16,087 nucleotides of DNA from DASPJL01 sp035628645 (GTDB lineage Bacteria; Bacteroidota; Bacteroidia; Cytophagales; Cyclobacteriaceae). The position numbers and the translations under genes are program-made. The stretch spans positions 1 to 16,087 of the forward strand of contig DASPJL010000100.1 of the NCBI GenBank assembly GCA_035628645.1. The letters are read 5' to 3'. The notes beneath the pieces are model-generated. The model was not told the origin of the DNA, made no database searches, and saw nothing but the letters and a program-made list of their open reading frames with translations. Below, one piece after another: positions 8,085 to 14,998 of the stretch (within the stretch, counting starts at the first letter, position 1; every line of letters begins with the position of its first letter).

Positions 8085-8894
8085 ATGCACCATCAGGGAA
8101 AATATACAATCCTAGTACATTGGCTTGCCAGGTATGGAGCTTTTTCTATTGGGATGGTCTACGTTCTGGTAGGCGTTGTAGCATTGTTGTCTCTGATGCA
8201 AGTTGTAGATGGTGGTGCGGATGAAGACAGTATTATAGAATCATTCAAAAATATTCCCTTAGGGGAAATTTTTATTTGGCTAATAATCGGAGGCATGTTT
8301 GGTTACATTTCCTGGAGAATATTTGAAGCCCTTACAGATCCTTATAGGTACGGGAAAAGTTTTAGAGGAATTGTCAAAAGAACAGGAATAGTATTAAGTG
8401 CCCTTGCTTATTTGGTAATAGCTTTTTCAGGCATTCAAGTATTGCTTGGACTTGGAAGTGAAGACAGCGGACAAAAAGAACAACAGTTGATCATTGCAAA
8501 AGTATTTGAATGGAACGGCGGGGAATTTCTTGTAGGCGGCGTGATTATAGGTTTTACCGGCCTTATGGAGTTTAAATATGTAATAACCGGCGCCTATGAT
8601 CCAAGGATGGCTACAGAAAATCTTTCAATTCTTAAACAAAGGGTTATTAATTTTCTGGCTTGGATTGGTCATTTTTCCAGAGGAATTTTATTGCTGATTA
8701 TCTCTTATACATTTATACTGGCGGCAATACAATCAGACCCTAAAGAAGCAGTCAATACGGATAAGGCTTTTAATTTTATTGGGGAAGGAATCTTCGGACA
8801 CCCTTTATTTGTAATAATAGCCATAGGTACAATTTGTTATGGACTATTTATGTTCACCCTAGGATTTTTTTATCAGTTTAAAAGAGAAATATAA
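8085..8894 (+). CDS. DUF1206 family integral membrane protein
   Basis: 269 residues with six predicted membrane helices near 18-38, 60-80, 100-122, 147-165, 198-215 and 240-264. They form three related pairs of about 85-90 residues: the first helix of each pair carries a small-residue pattern (LARYGAFSIGMVYVLVG; VKRTGIVLSALAYLVIA; LAWIGHFSRGILLLIIS). This triplicated two-helix layout is the hallmark of DUF1206, a family without an established function. A nearby ATG at 8081 opens a different, non-membrane frame, so 8085 is taken as the start. The ferredoxin operon ends with a terminator 48 bases upstream, so this gene probably has its own promoter, not identified here. It converges on the next gene with only 53 bases between. 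Confidence 0.85.
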   Translation: MHHQGKYTILVHWLARYGAFSIGMVYVLVGVVALLSLMQVVDGGADEDSIIESFKNIPLGEIFIWLIIGGMFGYISWRIFEALTDPYRYGKSFRGIVKRTGIVLSALAYLVIAFSGIQVLLGLGSEDSGQKEQQLIIAKVFEWNGGEFLVGGVIIGFTGLMEFKYVITGAYDPRMATENLSILKQRVINFLAWIGHFSRGILLLIISYTFILAAIQSDPKEAVNTDKAFNFIGEGIFGHPLFVIIAIGTICYGLFMFTLGFFYQFKREI

Positions 8895-8947
8895 AAGTTC
8901 TCTTTGACCTTGTTAAGACAGATTACTAACGGCTAATAGCTCAAAAT

Positions 8948-9457
8948 CTATTCCCTTTCCTTTTTGTTCATCCTTATCATTTCTCCAAAGCCAAAGTTCA
9001 TTGCTAACGCATTTACTGCCTGGGCAATCCTTTTAATCTTCGTGTGATCTGTCTTGGCGGTTTCGATCCAGTTTGAAAAATACCTCTGGTGGCCTTTAGG
9101 TAAACTGTTAAAAAAGTCCAAAGCTATAGGTTCATCGTTCAGGCATTCTATAAAATCTGATGATAATGGCTTTTCTTGAGTATCCACCTCCATTTCTACC
9201 TGCACTTCATCATCTTTTTCCTTTCTTATTGCTTTTCTGATGGTTCCGTTGAGCGCCATTATGAAATTTCCTTCACCCATGGGAAGAAGGCCCACACCCT
9301 CAAAAGCATACTTATCTAATTTCCCTTTTACCCTGAATGATTTTTTATTTCCCGGTAATAATTGTTCCGCAATATCCAATGGCACTAAGATATAACTCCA
9401 TCCGGTCTTTTCGCCTTTTTGAGCAAATCTGTCTATTATAGCTGTAAATCGAACCAT
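8948..9457 (-). CDS. DUF1905 / YdeI-like (OmdA) domain protein
   Basis: 169 residues. The first 90 residues match DUF1905: FTAIIDRF at the start, GWSYILVPLDIAEQL, then the FRVKGKLDKYAFEGVGLLP beta-barrel segment and MALNGTIRKAIRKEKDDEV. The C-terminal part (about 105-165) matches the bacteriocin-protection YdeI/OmpD-associated helical domain: FFNSLPKGHQRYFSNWIETA, then TKIKRIAQAVNALA. The combination is common in Bacteroidota; the family is cytoplasmic and its biochemical role is not established. The gene is divergent from the antiporter across 240 bases in which no clear promoter was found. Confidence 0.85.
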   Translation of the reverse strand: MVRFTAIIDRFAQKGEKTGWSYILVPLDIAEQLLPGNKKSFRVKGKLDKYAFEGVGLLPMGEGNFIMALNGTIRKAIRKEKDDEVQVEMEVDTQEKPLSSDFIECLNDEPIALDFFNSLPKGHQRYFSNWIETAKTDHTKIKRIAQAVNALAMNFGFGEMIRMNKKERE

Positions 9458-9697
9458 TCTTTAAAATGTATATAAGCAAAAGTAGAAATATAAGAATAAA
9501 CCGCGGTTATCTTTCCCCAAGTTCTGTTAAGGATATTCAAACCCATTTAGCCATGTTACGTCTCTGAAACGGACAATATTTAAGAAATTGAAGCAAAAAA
9601 CTTTTATCTTAGGGCTTAAAAAATCTCCCTTCTATCGGATAAAAGTTTATAAGTTCGAAGAATGGAAGGTTAGCTCAAAAAATTGTAATTCTAGCAT

Positions 9698-11953
9698 ATG
9701 GGCCATTTGCCAAAACTAATTGAAGATTTAGCGCTGATACTGATTGCCGGAGCAATCATTACATTACTTTTTAGAAGAATTAAACAACCCCTGGTATTGG
9801 GTTATATTATCGCAGGTTTATTGGTTGGCCCTCACATATCTATTGTTCCTACTGTAGTAGATAATGCAAATATTAAGACCCTTGCAGAAATTGGAGTGAT
9901 CTTCCTGTTGTTCAGTCTTGGCTTGGAATTTAGTTTTAAAAAATTGGTCCGTGTTGGGGGATCGGCATCCATAACGGCTTTTGTTGAAATTATTTTTATA
10001 ACAGTCGTGGGTTATTTCGTTGGAAAATGGATGGGCTGGTCTACAATGGACAGTTTGTTTTTAGGAGGAATGCTGGCAAGTTCGTCCACTACCATTATTA
10101 TTCGTGCATTTGATGAGCTGGGAATGAAAACAAAGCAATATACCCGGATTGTATTCGGTGTATTGGTAGTAGAGGATATTGTGGTTATCCTGCTTATGGT
10201 GTTATTATCCACTGTGGCTGTTACCAAGCAATTTCAGGGGATGGAGATGGTATATACTGTTTTTAAGTTGTTGTTTTTCCTTGCGTTATGGTTTATTGCT
10301 GGTATTTTTTTATTACCCACTTTTTTGAAAAAGGCAAAAAAACTACTTGATGAGGAGACTTTGCTAATACTTTCTATTGGTCTTTGCCTCGGGATGGTGG
10401 TGGTAGCGACTCAGGTTGGTTTTTCTGCTGAGTTGGGTGCATTCATTATGGGCTCCATCCTGGCTGAAACCACTTCAGCTGAAAAAGTTGAACACGTACT
10501 GAAGCCAGTAAAAGACCTTTTCGCCGCGGTGTTTTTTGTATCTGTTGGAATGTTGATTGATCCGCAGACAATCTTAGAATATAAATGGCCTGTTCTGTGG
10601 GTAACATTATTGGCTTTATTTGGAAAACTGTTCAGCACCACAATAGGCGCGCTTCTGTCAGGGCAACCATTAAAGCAATCGGTGCAGGTGGGAATGAGTA
10701 TGGCACAGATAGGGGAGTTTGCTTTCATTATTGCTACATTGGGACTTACCTTAGGCGTCACCAGCGACTTTTTATTCCCGGTAGCTGTTGGGGCGTCTGC
10801 GATTACCACTTTTACCACGCCCTACATGATCAAATTTTCAGAACCCTTTTATAATTTAATTGTAAGAATACTTCCAGAAAGGTGGGTGAAGGTATTAAAT
10901 AATTATTCTTCCAGCACGCAAAATATACAAGCCGAAAGCGATTGGAAACTGCTATTGAAGTTTTATGCGAATGTTGCCCTCACTAACGGTATTGTAATTT
11001 TAGCGATCATGCTGGTTTCGATAGAATTCCTGATGCCTTTCTTAGTTGGAAAAATGGAGAATAGGATCACCAGTGGTATTATAGTACTTGTTATTACACT
11101 TGGAGCAATGACTCCGTTTCTGTGGGCGCTTATGGCAAAAAGACCAGGCATTCTTACTTATAGAGAATTGTGGTTGGATAAAAAGTACAACAATGGACCT
11201 TTATTAATGTTGGAAGGTTTCAGGAGTTTGCTTGGTATCCTGCTTATTGGTTTTTTGGTAGATAGATTGTTCTCAGCCAAAATTGCAATATTGGTTGCCG
11301 TTCCAATTATAGTTGTAGTGTTGGTGGTTTTTTCTAAAAGAATTCAAACCCTTTATCAACGTATTGAAGGTAGATTTCTAAGTAATCTTAATGCCAGGGA
11401 AAATGCTTCCAATATAGAGGAAGCCCTGCGAAGAAAGTTTGATCCTCAATCGGATTTATCTCCGTGGGATGCACATATGGTAGATTTGGAGGTAAATCAA
11501 CAGGCGGAATATATAGGTAAAACACTTGTTGAATTAGGCTGGCGTGAGAAGTACGGGGTTAATATTGCCTACATCAAGCGTGGAGATAAATTGATTTATG
11601 CTCCTAAAAGGCATAATAAACTGTTGCCATTTGATCGGGTAGGTGTTATTGCCACTGATTTACAAATGCAGCAATTTAAACCCATATTCGACGCTACCGA
11701 ACACGTTGATGCAGAGGAAAATGATATTGATGATATTGCTTTACAAAAAATTGTGGTAGATGAACATACCAAATTAAAAGGCAAGACCATTCGCAGTTCG
11801 GGAATCCGCGAACGTACAAATGGGCTTGTAGTTGGAATAGAAAGAAATAAAAAAAGAATATTAAATCCGGATTCTACTACTGTATTTGAATGGGATGATA
11901 TTGTATGGATAGTTGGGGAAAGGAAAAAAATACAAAAATTAATTGTGGAATAA
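9698..11953 (+). CDS. CPA2-type cation:proton antiporter with two C-terminal RCK_C-like domains
   Basis: 751 residues. Residues about 1-390 form the Na+/H+ exchanger membrane domain, with family landmarks FSLGLEFSF (from 72), LASSSTTIIIRAFDELG, VVEDIVVIL (Asp160 in the ion-binding helix region), LFAAVFFVSVGMLIDP and MAQIGEFAF (335-343). A further block with about four hydrophobic helices lies near residues 420-550. The soluble tail then holds two TrkA_C/RCK_C-like modules: from about DLEVNQQAEYIGKTLVELGW to LQMQQF, and from IALQKIVVDEHTKLKGKTIR to the end. No Rossmann RCK_N (GxGxxG) domain is visible, unlike classical KefB/KefC. It probably exchanges K+ or Na+ for H+ in the inner membrane, gated by a ligand at the RCK_C pair. 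Start ATG 9698 directly precedes the first helix. Confidence 0.9.
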   Translation: MGHLPKLIEDLALILIAGAIITLLFRRIKQPLVLGYIIAGLLVGPHISIVPTVVDNANIKTLAEIGVIFLLFSLGLEFSFKKLVRVGGSASITAFVEIIFITVVGYFVGKWMGWSTMDSLFLGGMLASSSTTIIIRAFDELGMKTKQYTRIVFGVLVVEDIVVILLMVLLSTVAVTKQFQGMEMVYTVFKLLFFLALWFIAGIFLLPTFLKKAKKLLDEETLLILSIGLCLGMVVVATQVGFSAELGAFIMGSILAETTSAEKVEHVLKPVKDLFAAVFFVSVGMLIDPQTILEYKWPVLWVTLLALFGKLFSTTIGALLSGQPLKQSVQVGMSMAQIGEFAFIIATLGLTLGVTSDFLFPVAVGASAITTFTTPYMIKFSEPFYNLIVRILPERWVKVLNNYSSSTQNIQAESDWKLLLKFYANVALTNGIVILAIMLVSIEFLMPFLVGKMENRITSGIIVLVITLGAMTPFLWALMAKRPGILTYRELWLDKKYNNGPLLMLEGFRSLLGILLIGFLVDRLFSAKIAILVAVPIIVVVLVVFSKRIQTLYQRIEGRFLSNLNARENASNIEEALRRKFDPQSDLSPWDAHMVDLEVNQQAEYIGKTLVELGWREKYGVNIAYIKRGDKLIYAPKRHNKLLPFDRVGVIATDLQMQQFKPIFDATEHVDAEENDIDDIALQKIVVDEHTKLKGKTIRSSGIRERTNGLVVGIERNKKRILNPDSTTVFEWDDIVWIVGERKKIQKLIVE

Positions 11954-12076
11954 GTCCGAACCTGGTCCGAACCAGAATTAGTGGAATGGATGAAATTTGG
12001 AATTGAATTAACCTAAAATTCCACTTTTTCCAACAATTCTAAAATTCAGGTTCAGACTAAAAATTCTGGTTCGGAC
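11954..12076. repeat. GTCCGAACC-type inverted repeat with internal terminator hairpin
   Basis: GTCCGAACCAGAATT (11965-11979) has an exact reverse complement at 12062-12076. A second pair, GTCCGAACCTG (11954-11964) and CAGGTTCAGAC (12047-12057, one mismatch), doubles the arms. Inside, TGGAATT (11998-12004) pairs with AATTCCA (12017-12023) and is followed by CTTTTT. The left portion closely resembles the DNA after the ferredoxin gene (7971-8012). It fills the gap between the convergent antiporter and Smr genes and probably stops transcription from one or both. Confidence 0.75.
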
Positions 12077-12079
12077 GTC

Positions 12080-12550
12080 TTAGGAAGTAAACTTGACCAA
12101 GGTTACAAAATCGTTGCCTCCATCGTCACCTGCGCTTTCCACTTCTTTAAATTTTCTGAGCGTAGTTCGAACGGTGTTTTTTAAAATGCCATTGCCCCTC
12201 CCGTGAACTATTTTGGCTTCCTTTATTCCTAGCAATATGGCTTCATCTACCCAGACAGGAAGCTCGATCATCACTTCTTCTTTCATTTTTCCCCTGACGT
12301 CCAGTTCAAATTTGAAATGCATCAGTTTTTCTTTGGTGTCAATTCCTGAAGATTCTACCATGTTGCCTTTAATCCCTCGTTTGTCTTCTGCAATAACTGG
12401 TGGGTTGGCCCGGGAAACTTTATTCCTTTTTACAGAAACTTTCATAATACCCAGCGCTACCTGTAAATCGTTCCCTTTTACTGAAATTACTTCGCCCACG
12501 GAGTCTTGTCCATTAATTTTTACAAAATCGCCTACTTTAATTGTGTCCAT
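12080..12550 (-). CDS. Smr/MutS2 C-terminal domain protein (KOW-like + Smr), without the MutS2 ATPase
   Basis: 156 residues. Residues 4-48 match the KOW/SH3-like segment that precedes the Smr domain in MutS2 (VGDFVKINGQDSVGEVISV, then ALGIMKVSVKRNKVSR). Residues about 80-154 are a complete Smr domain: LDVRG (83-87), VDEAILLG, the nuclease-associated HGRGNG (116-121) and a final FVTLVKF strand. In MutS2 these modules follow the ATPase and a coiled coil and are proposed to cleave or bind nucleic acid, including at collided ribosomes in Bacillus. Here an in-frame TAA lies two codons upstream of the ATG and no ATPase sequence is found in the 342 bases before it, so it is either a small stand-alone protein or the surviving end of a broken mutS2. 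Both domains are intact, which favours a working protein. Confidence 0.8.
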   Translation of the reverse strand: MDTIKVGDFVKINGQDSVGEVISVKGNDLQVALGIMKVSVKRNKVSRANPPVIAEDKRGIKGNMVESSGIDTKEKLMHFKFELDVRGKMKEEVMIELPVWVDEAILLGIKEAKIVHGRGNGILKNTVRTTLRKFKEVESAGDDGGNDFVTLVKFTS

Positions 12551-12892
12551 AATATTTTAAGTCGGTTTTCAAGCAGCATTAAAATCAGATGTTTTTTCTG
12601 CTTTTGGGTAAAAAATATATTTCAGTTGTTTTTTATTAATATCCATACAATACATTTTTTAAAATCGCAGATCTTAATAATTGATTGAAATATACTTCGA
12701 AAAAATGCGAATTGTCAACAGAAAATGGTTGAATTTTTTAATATTTTAAAAGCACGACATCCTTGCTTCTTTATTTATATCCTTACAATTTGTCCTTTAT
12801 TTAATACACCTCTCATATCCTATTAAAGTTTACAAGATTTCATTTGTCAAATATTTCTAAAATAGCACCCTGATATTTTTGATAGGAAAACT
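12551..12892. other. AT-rich divergent intergenic region, no gene recognised
   Basis: This 342-base gap separates the divergent Smr-domain gene (-) and the 82-residue gene (+). It is strongly AT-rich. A small AT-only palindrome, TTTTAA/TTAAAA, lies at 12736-12751, and TATTTTTG (12874-12881) matches the Bacteroidota TAnnTTTG promoter box. No convincing coding frame, RNA gene or mutS2 remnant was seen on either strand. It presumably holds the promoters of both flanking genes. Confidence 0.5.
12874..12881 (+). promoter_or_regulatory. Possible -7 promoter box (TAnnTTTG)
   Basis: TATTTTTG fits the Bacteroidota -7 consensus TAnnTTTG exactly. The nearest upstream TTTG lies 27 bases away, longer than the usual spacing of about 19-21, so the -33 element is not convincing. 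The ATG at 12893 follows 11 bases after the box, implying a very short leader if the box is used. Confidence 0.3.
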
Positions 12893-13141
12893 ATGAAAGG
12901 AAATCATTTTCAATTAACAAACAAAAAGGAAGTTACTCGTAAAATTCAGGCTGTGGAATCTACTTTGGATCAATTAAAGCAAGAGTTAAGGACAGAACTT
13001 GAAAGAACCAATGAGGTTTTTGAAGACTATTACGTTTTAAGAAAAGGAAATGGTAAAATATCTCTTCATGTATCTAAGCTTGGAAAGTCCGATATTATAA
13101 AGCAAAAAATACAGGAAGTTGCCCAGAGTATAAAAGATTAG
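12893..13141 (+). CDS. Small coiled-coil protein of unknown function
   Basis: 82 residues, not recognised as a named family. The first half (residues about 8-42) is a charged heptad-like helix (VTRKIQAVESTLDQLKQEL, then RTELERTNEVF), suggesting a coiled coil. A short tyrosine-containing turn (EDYYVLRKGNGKISLHV) resembles a beta-hairpin and is followed by a second lysine-rich helix. There is no signal peptide, membrane helix or metal-binding motif, so it is probably cytoplasmic. A TAnnTTTG box lies just upstream. It converges on the split histidine kinase gene with 59 bases between and no clear terminator. Evidence that it is real: an in-frame ATG start, balanced amino-acid composition, and no competing frame. 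Confidence 0.6.
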   Translation: MKGNHFQLTNKKEVTRKIQAVESTLDQLKQELRTELERTNEVFEDYYVLRKGNGKISLHVSKLGKSDIIKQKIQEVAQSIKD

Positions 13142-13200
13142 AGCCTAGGAGAACGATAGTCAGGTGCTTTCCTCTTACCTCAAACCTCGACCTTCAAAAG

Positions 13201-13932
13201 CTACTCTGTGCAGGGAATGCTTATATAGAAAGCACTCCCTTTATTTTCTTCACTATCAAACCAGATTTTTCCGCCATGTAATTCTACGATGGTCTTTGTG
13301 ATGGACATTCCTAATCCTACTGTTTTTTCACCTTTTAATCCAACCCTGGCTGCTCTGGTAAATTTGTCGAAAAGGAAGGGATGCAAGTGAACAGGTATCC
13401 CTACACCATCATCCTTTACAATAATTAATAATGTTGAATCTGTATTATTAATAGTAATAGAAATATGCCCGTTTTCCCTCGTGAATTTAATGGAATTGGC
13501 AATTAGGTTATTCACAGCCTGGAGAAGTTTCACTTCATCTGCAACGATAAAAATTTTATTTTCGGAAGAAATGACGCTAAATGTTTTACCAATCTCTGCA
13601 TGTGACCATTTATAAACCTCCACCAGGTTATTGATTTTTTCTACAATATCTATTCTGTCTTTTACAAGGTCGACCTTTGTAGAAAGCAACAATTCATTGT
13701 TGACCAACCGCGTAATCAGATCAATGGAACTGTTACAGGTGTCATCTATTATTCTAAAATATCTTTTTATTTCGTCGAATTTCTCTCCATTCAGCTCTTT
13801 TTTCAAAATAGAGGATAGCAATTGAATGGTATTTATCGGCCTTGTTAAGTCATGGGCCAAAATTTCTAAAATTGAATTCTTCTTTGAATTGATATTGTAA
13901 AGCAGCTCTTCAAACTTCTTCAGGGGGTTATC
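13201..13932 (-). pseudogene. Histidine kinase core (HisKA + HATPase_c), 3' part of a frame-split PAS kinase
   Basis: The open frame runs from just after a TGA at 13933-13935 to the stop at 13201. It has no ATG near its start: the reading begins DNPLKKFEELLYNINSKK, and the first conventional alternative start is TTG at 13860, which would lose the first HisKA helix. The phospho-acceptor box is ILAHDLTRPINTI (His154 of the reconstructed protein). The ATPase domain is complete: N box NNLIANSIKFTRENG, G1 DDGVGIP, the F box region FDKFTRA, G2 VGLGMSITKTIVELHGG, and the final GSAFYISIP. The PAS half upstream is in the other frame and ends in a TGA overlapping this one. Adding one C to the C5 run at 13923-13927 joins both into a 370-residue soluble PAS-histidine kinase. 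It could be a sequencing error, a real mutation or slippage-dependent expression. No response-regulator partner is adjacent. Confidence 0.75.
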
Positions 13933-14312
13933 TCATCTATAGAACCTGCAAGCCAGTTAATTTCTTCATTTACATTTTTTACAGTGTAAACTTTGGCCAT
14001 AAGCCACTTGGTGCGTTTAATAAATGTAATTCTAAACTGGAAGCTTTTTGGGGTGCCATCTTTTAAAATTTCACTTAACGAGTGGATTACATGATTTTTA
14101 TCTTCTGCGTGGATGGTTTCAAGTAATGAACGATGGTCTGATAATTCATAACGGCTTTTTCCCCAGATTTTTTCGACGGCAGGATTGACATAAACCAAAG
14201 ATTCAAAATGAAAATCAAAAATGAAATAACCTACCTCGCTCTGATCCCTGATATTACTAAAGATTTGGTGCTCTAGTTCAGGCCTTAACTTCTTTATTCC
14301 TTGTTTTTTCAT
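13920..14312 (-). pseudogene. PAS domain, 5' part of a frame-split histidine kinase
   Basis: 130 codons from the ATG at 14312 to a TGA at 13920-13922. A GTG at 14342 would add ten residues but is less likely. Residues about 15-128 are a PAS fold with PAC tail: EVGYFIFDFHFESLVYVNPA, then EKIWGKSRYEL, SLLETIHAEDKNHV, FQFRITFIKRTKWLMAKVY, and the final INWLAGSIDEITP, which is the normal lead into a HisKA helix. The protein has no signal or membrane segment, so the sensor is cytoplasmic. The sequence that should follow (LKKFEELLYNINSKK) is found immediately downstream in the next frame. The gene is divergent from the DUF4268 gene. Confidence 0.75.
13923..13927 (-). other. C5 run where the PAS-histidine kinase reading frame is broken
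   Basis: On the minus strand the sequence reads ATAACCCCCTGAAGAAG. The PAS frame reads ATA ACC CCC TGA and stops; with one more C it would read ATA ACC CCC CTG AAG AAG (I-T-P-L-K-K) straight into the kinase helix. The break is therefore a single-base change in a short homopolymer, and the two halves are in register otherwise. Confidence 0.85.
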
Positions 14313-14416
14313 TGAATGTATATTCAACTTTATTTTATTCACGATTATCCAACAGCCAAGTTGCGGTTGTTTGTGGTTGTAAGAGTCAGGGATAGGATTT
14401 GTTTTGGAACAAATCT

Positions 14417-14424
14417 TATTTTTG
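14417..14424 (+). promoter_or_regulatory. Possible -7 promoter box (TAnnTTTG) for the DUF4268 gene
   Basis: TATTTTTG matches the Bacteroidota -7 consensus. TTTG occurs upstream at 14398-14401, giving a 15-base spacer, shorter than usual. The ATG at 14429 lies 4 bases beyond the box, which would make the message essentially leaderless. Confidence 0.3.
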
Positions 14425-14428
14425 ATGT

Positions 14429-14896
14429 ATGTACAAAAGAGAAGAAGCCGCTCAGCTACGACAAGCCTTCTGGACTACGTTCGGTCAATACATTGCCCCA
14501 CATCCTTCGTCGGAGGGTTTAAGGGTAAATTGGCTGAATTATAATACGCGTCTTAAGCACGTTTATTTCCGAATGCATGCAGACCAGAAAACGGCTTCGA
14601 TCAGAATTGAAATAACACATCCTGATCTGGAAGTCCAGGAGTTGTTTTTTGAACAATTTGTGACACTTAAAAGCTTTTTACATAGCTGCCTGGAAGAGGA
14701 TTGGGAGTGGCTTTTACATATCCCTGAGGAAAATGGTAAAATTATCAGCAGAATTTGCAAAACCCAGTCCCCGGTAAACATATTTAATCGGGAGGATTGG
14801 CCGGAATTAATTTCTTTTTTGAAGCCCAGAATCGTTGCCTTAGACGCATTCTGGACAGACGCGAGGTATAGTTTCGACTGGTTGAAAAATGGGTGA
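14429..14896 (+). CDS. DUF4268 domain protein
   Basis: 155 residues matching the DUF4268 family through its whole length: the N-terminal REEAAQLRQAFWTTFGQYIA, the NWLNYNTRLKHVYFRMHAD core, DWEWLLHIP, NIFNREDWPELISFL and the tryptophan-rich tail ALDAFWTDARYSFDWLK. In other bacteria this domain is found alone or as the C-terminal half of proteins with a nuclease-like N-terminus; its function is unproven. Here it is the short stand-alone form. An overlapping ATG at 14425 opens a different frame, so 14429 is the start. It is divergent from the split PAS-kinase and 102 bases upstream of the CHASE3 sensor on the same strand, but a weak hairpin lies between and no operon is evident. Confidence 0.82.
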   Translation: MYKREEAAQLRQAFWTTFGQYIAPHPSSEGLRVNWLNYNTRLKHVYFRMHADQKTASIRIEITHPDLEVQELFFEQFVTLKSFLHSCLEEDWEWLLHIPEENGKIISRICKTQSPVNIFNREDWPELISFLKPRIVALDAFWTDARYSFDWLKNG

Positions 14897-14924
14897 TCAT
14901 CAAAAATCATACACACGCTATATT

Positions 14925-14952
14925 TTGAATTTTTGAAAAAAAATAAATTCAA
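14925..14952. other. Weak hairpin between the DUF4268 and CHASE3 genes
   Basis: TTGAATTT (14925-14932) pairs with AAATTCAA (14945-14952) across a 12-base A-rich loop. There is no T-run after it, so it is not a standard intrinsic terminator. It may be chance in AT-rich DNA. Confidence 0.3.
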
Positions 14953-14998
14953 GCGAGAACATATCTTGGCGCTAAAATATCCTTGTTAAAATTTACTA

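Noticed and set aside
10411..10818. Minus-strand open frame of 135 codons inside the antiporter gene
   Set aside because: It is antisense to conserved membrane segments; the composition is that of a shadow frame.
12213..12560. Plus-strand open frame of 115 codons opposite the Smr-domain gene
   Set aside because: The minus-strand frame encodes clear Smr motifs; the plus frame is serine/proline-rich shadow.
13920..13935. Programmed -1 frameshift as the certain explanation for the split kinase
   Set aside because: The site A ACC CCC TGA is only a weak slippery heptamer and no downstream stimulatory structure was identified, so an indel in the C-run is equally or more likely.
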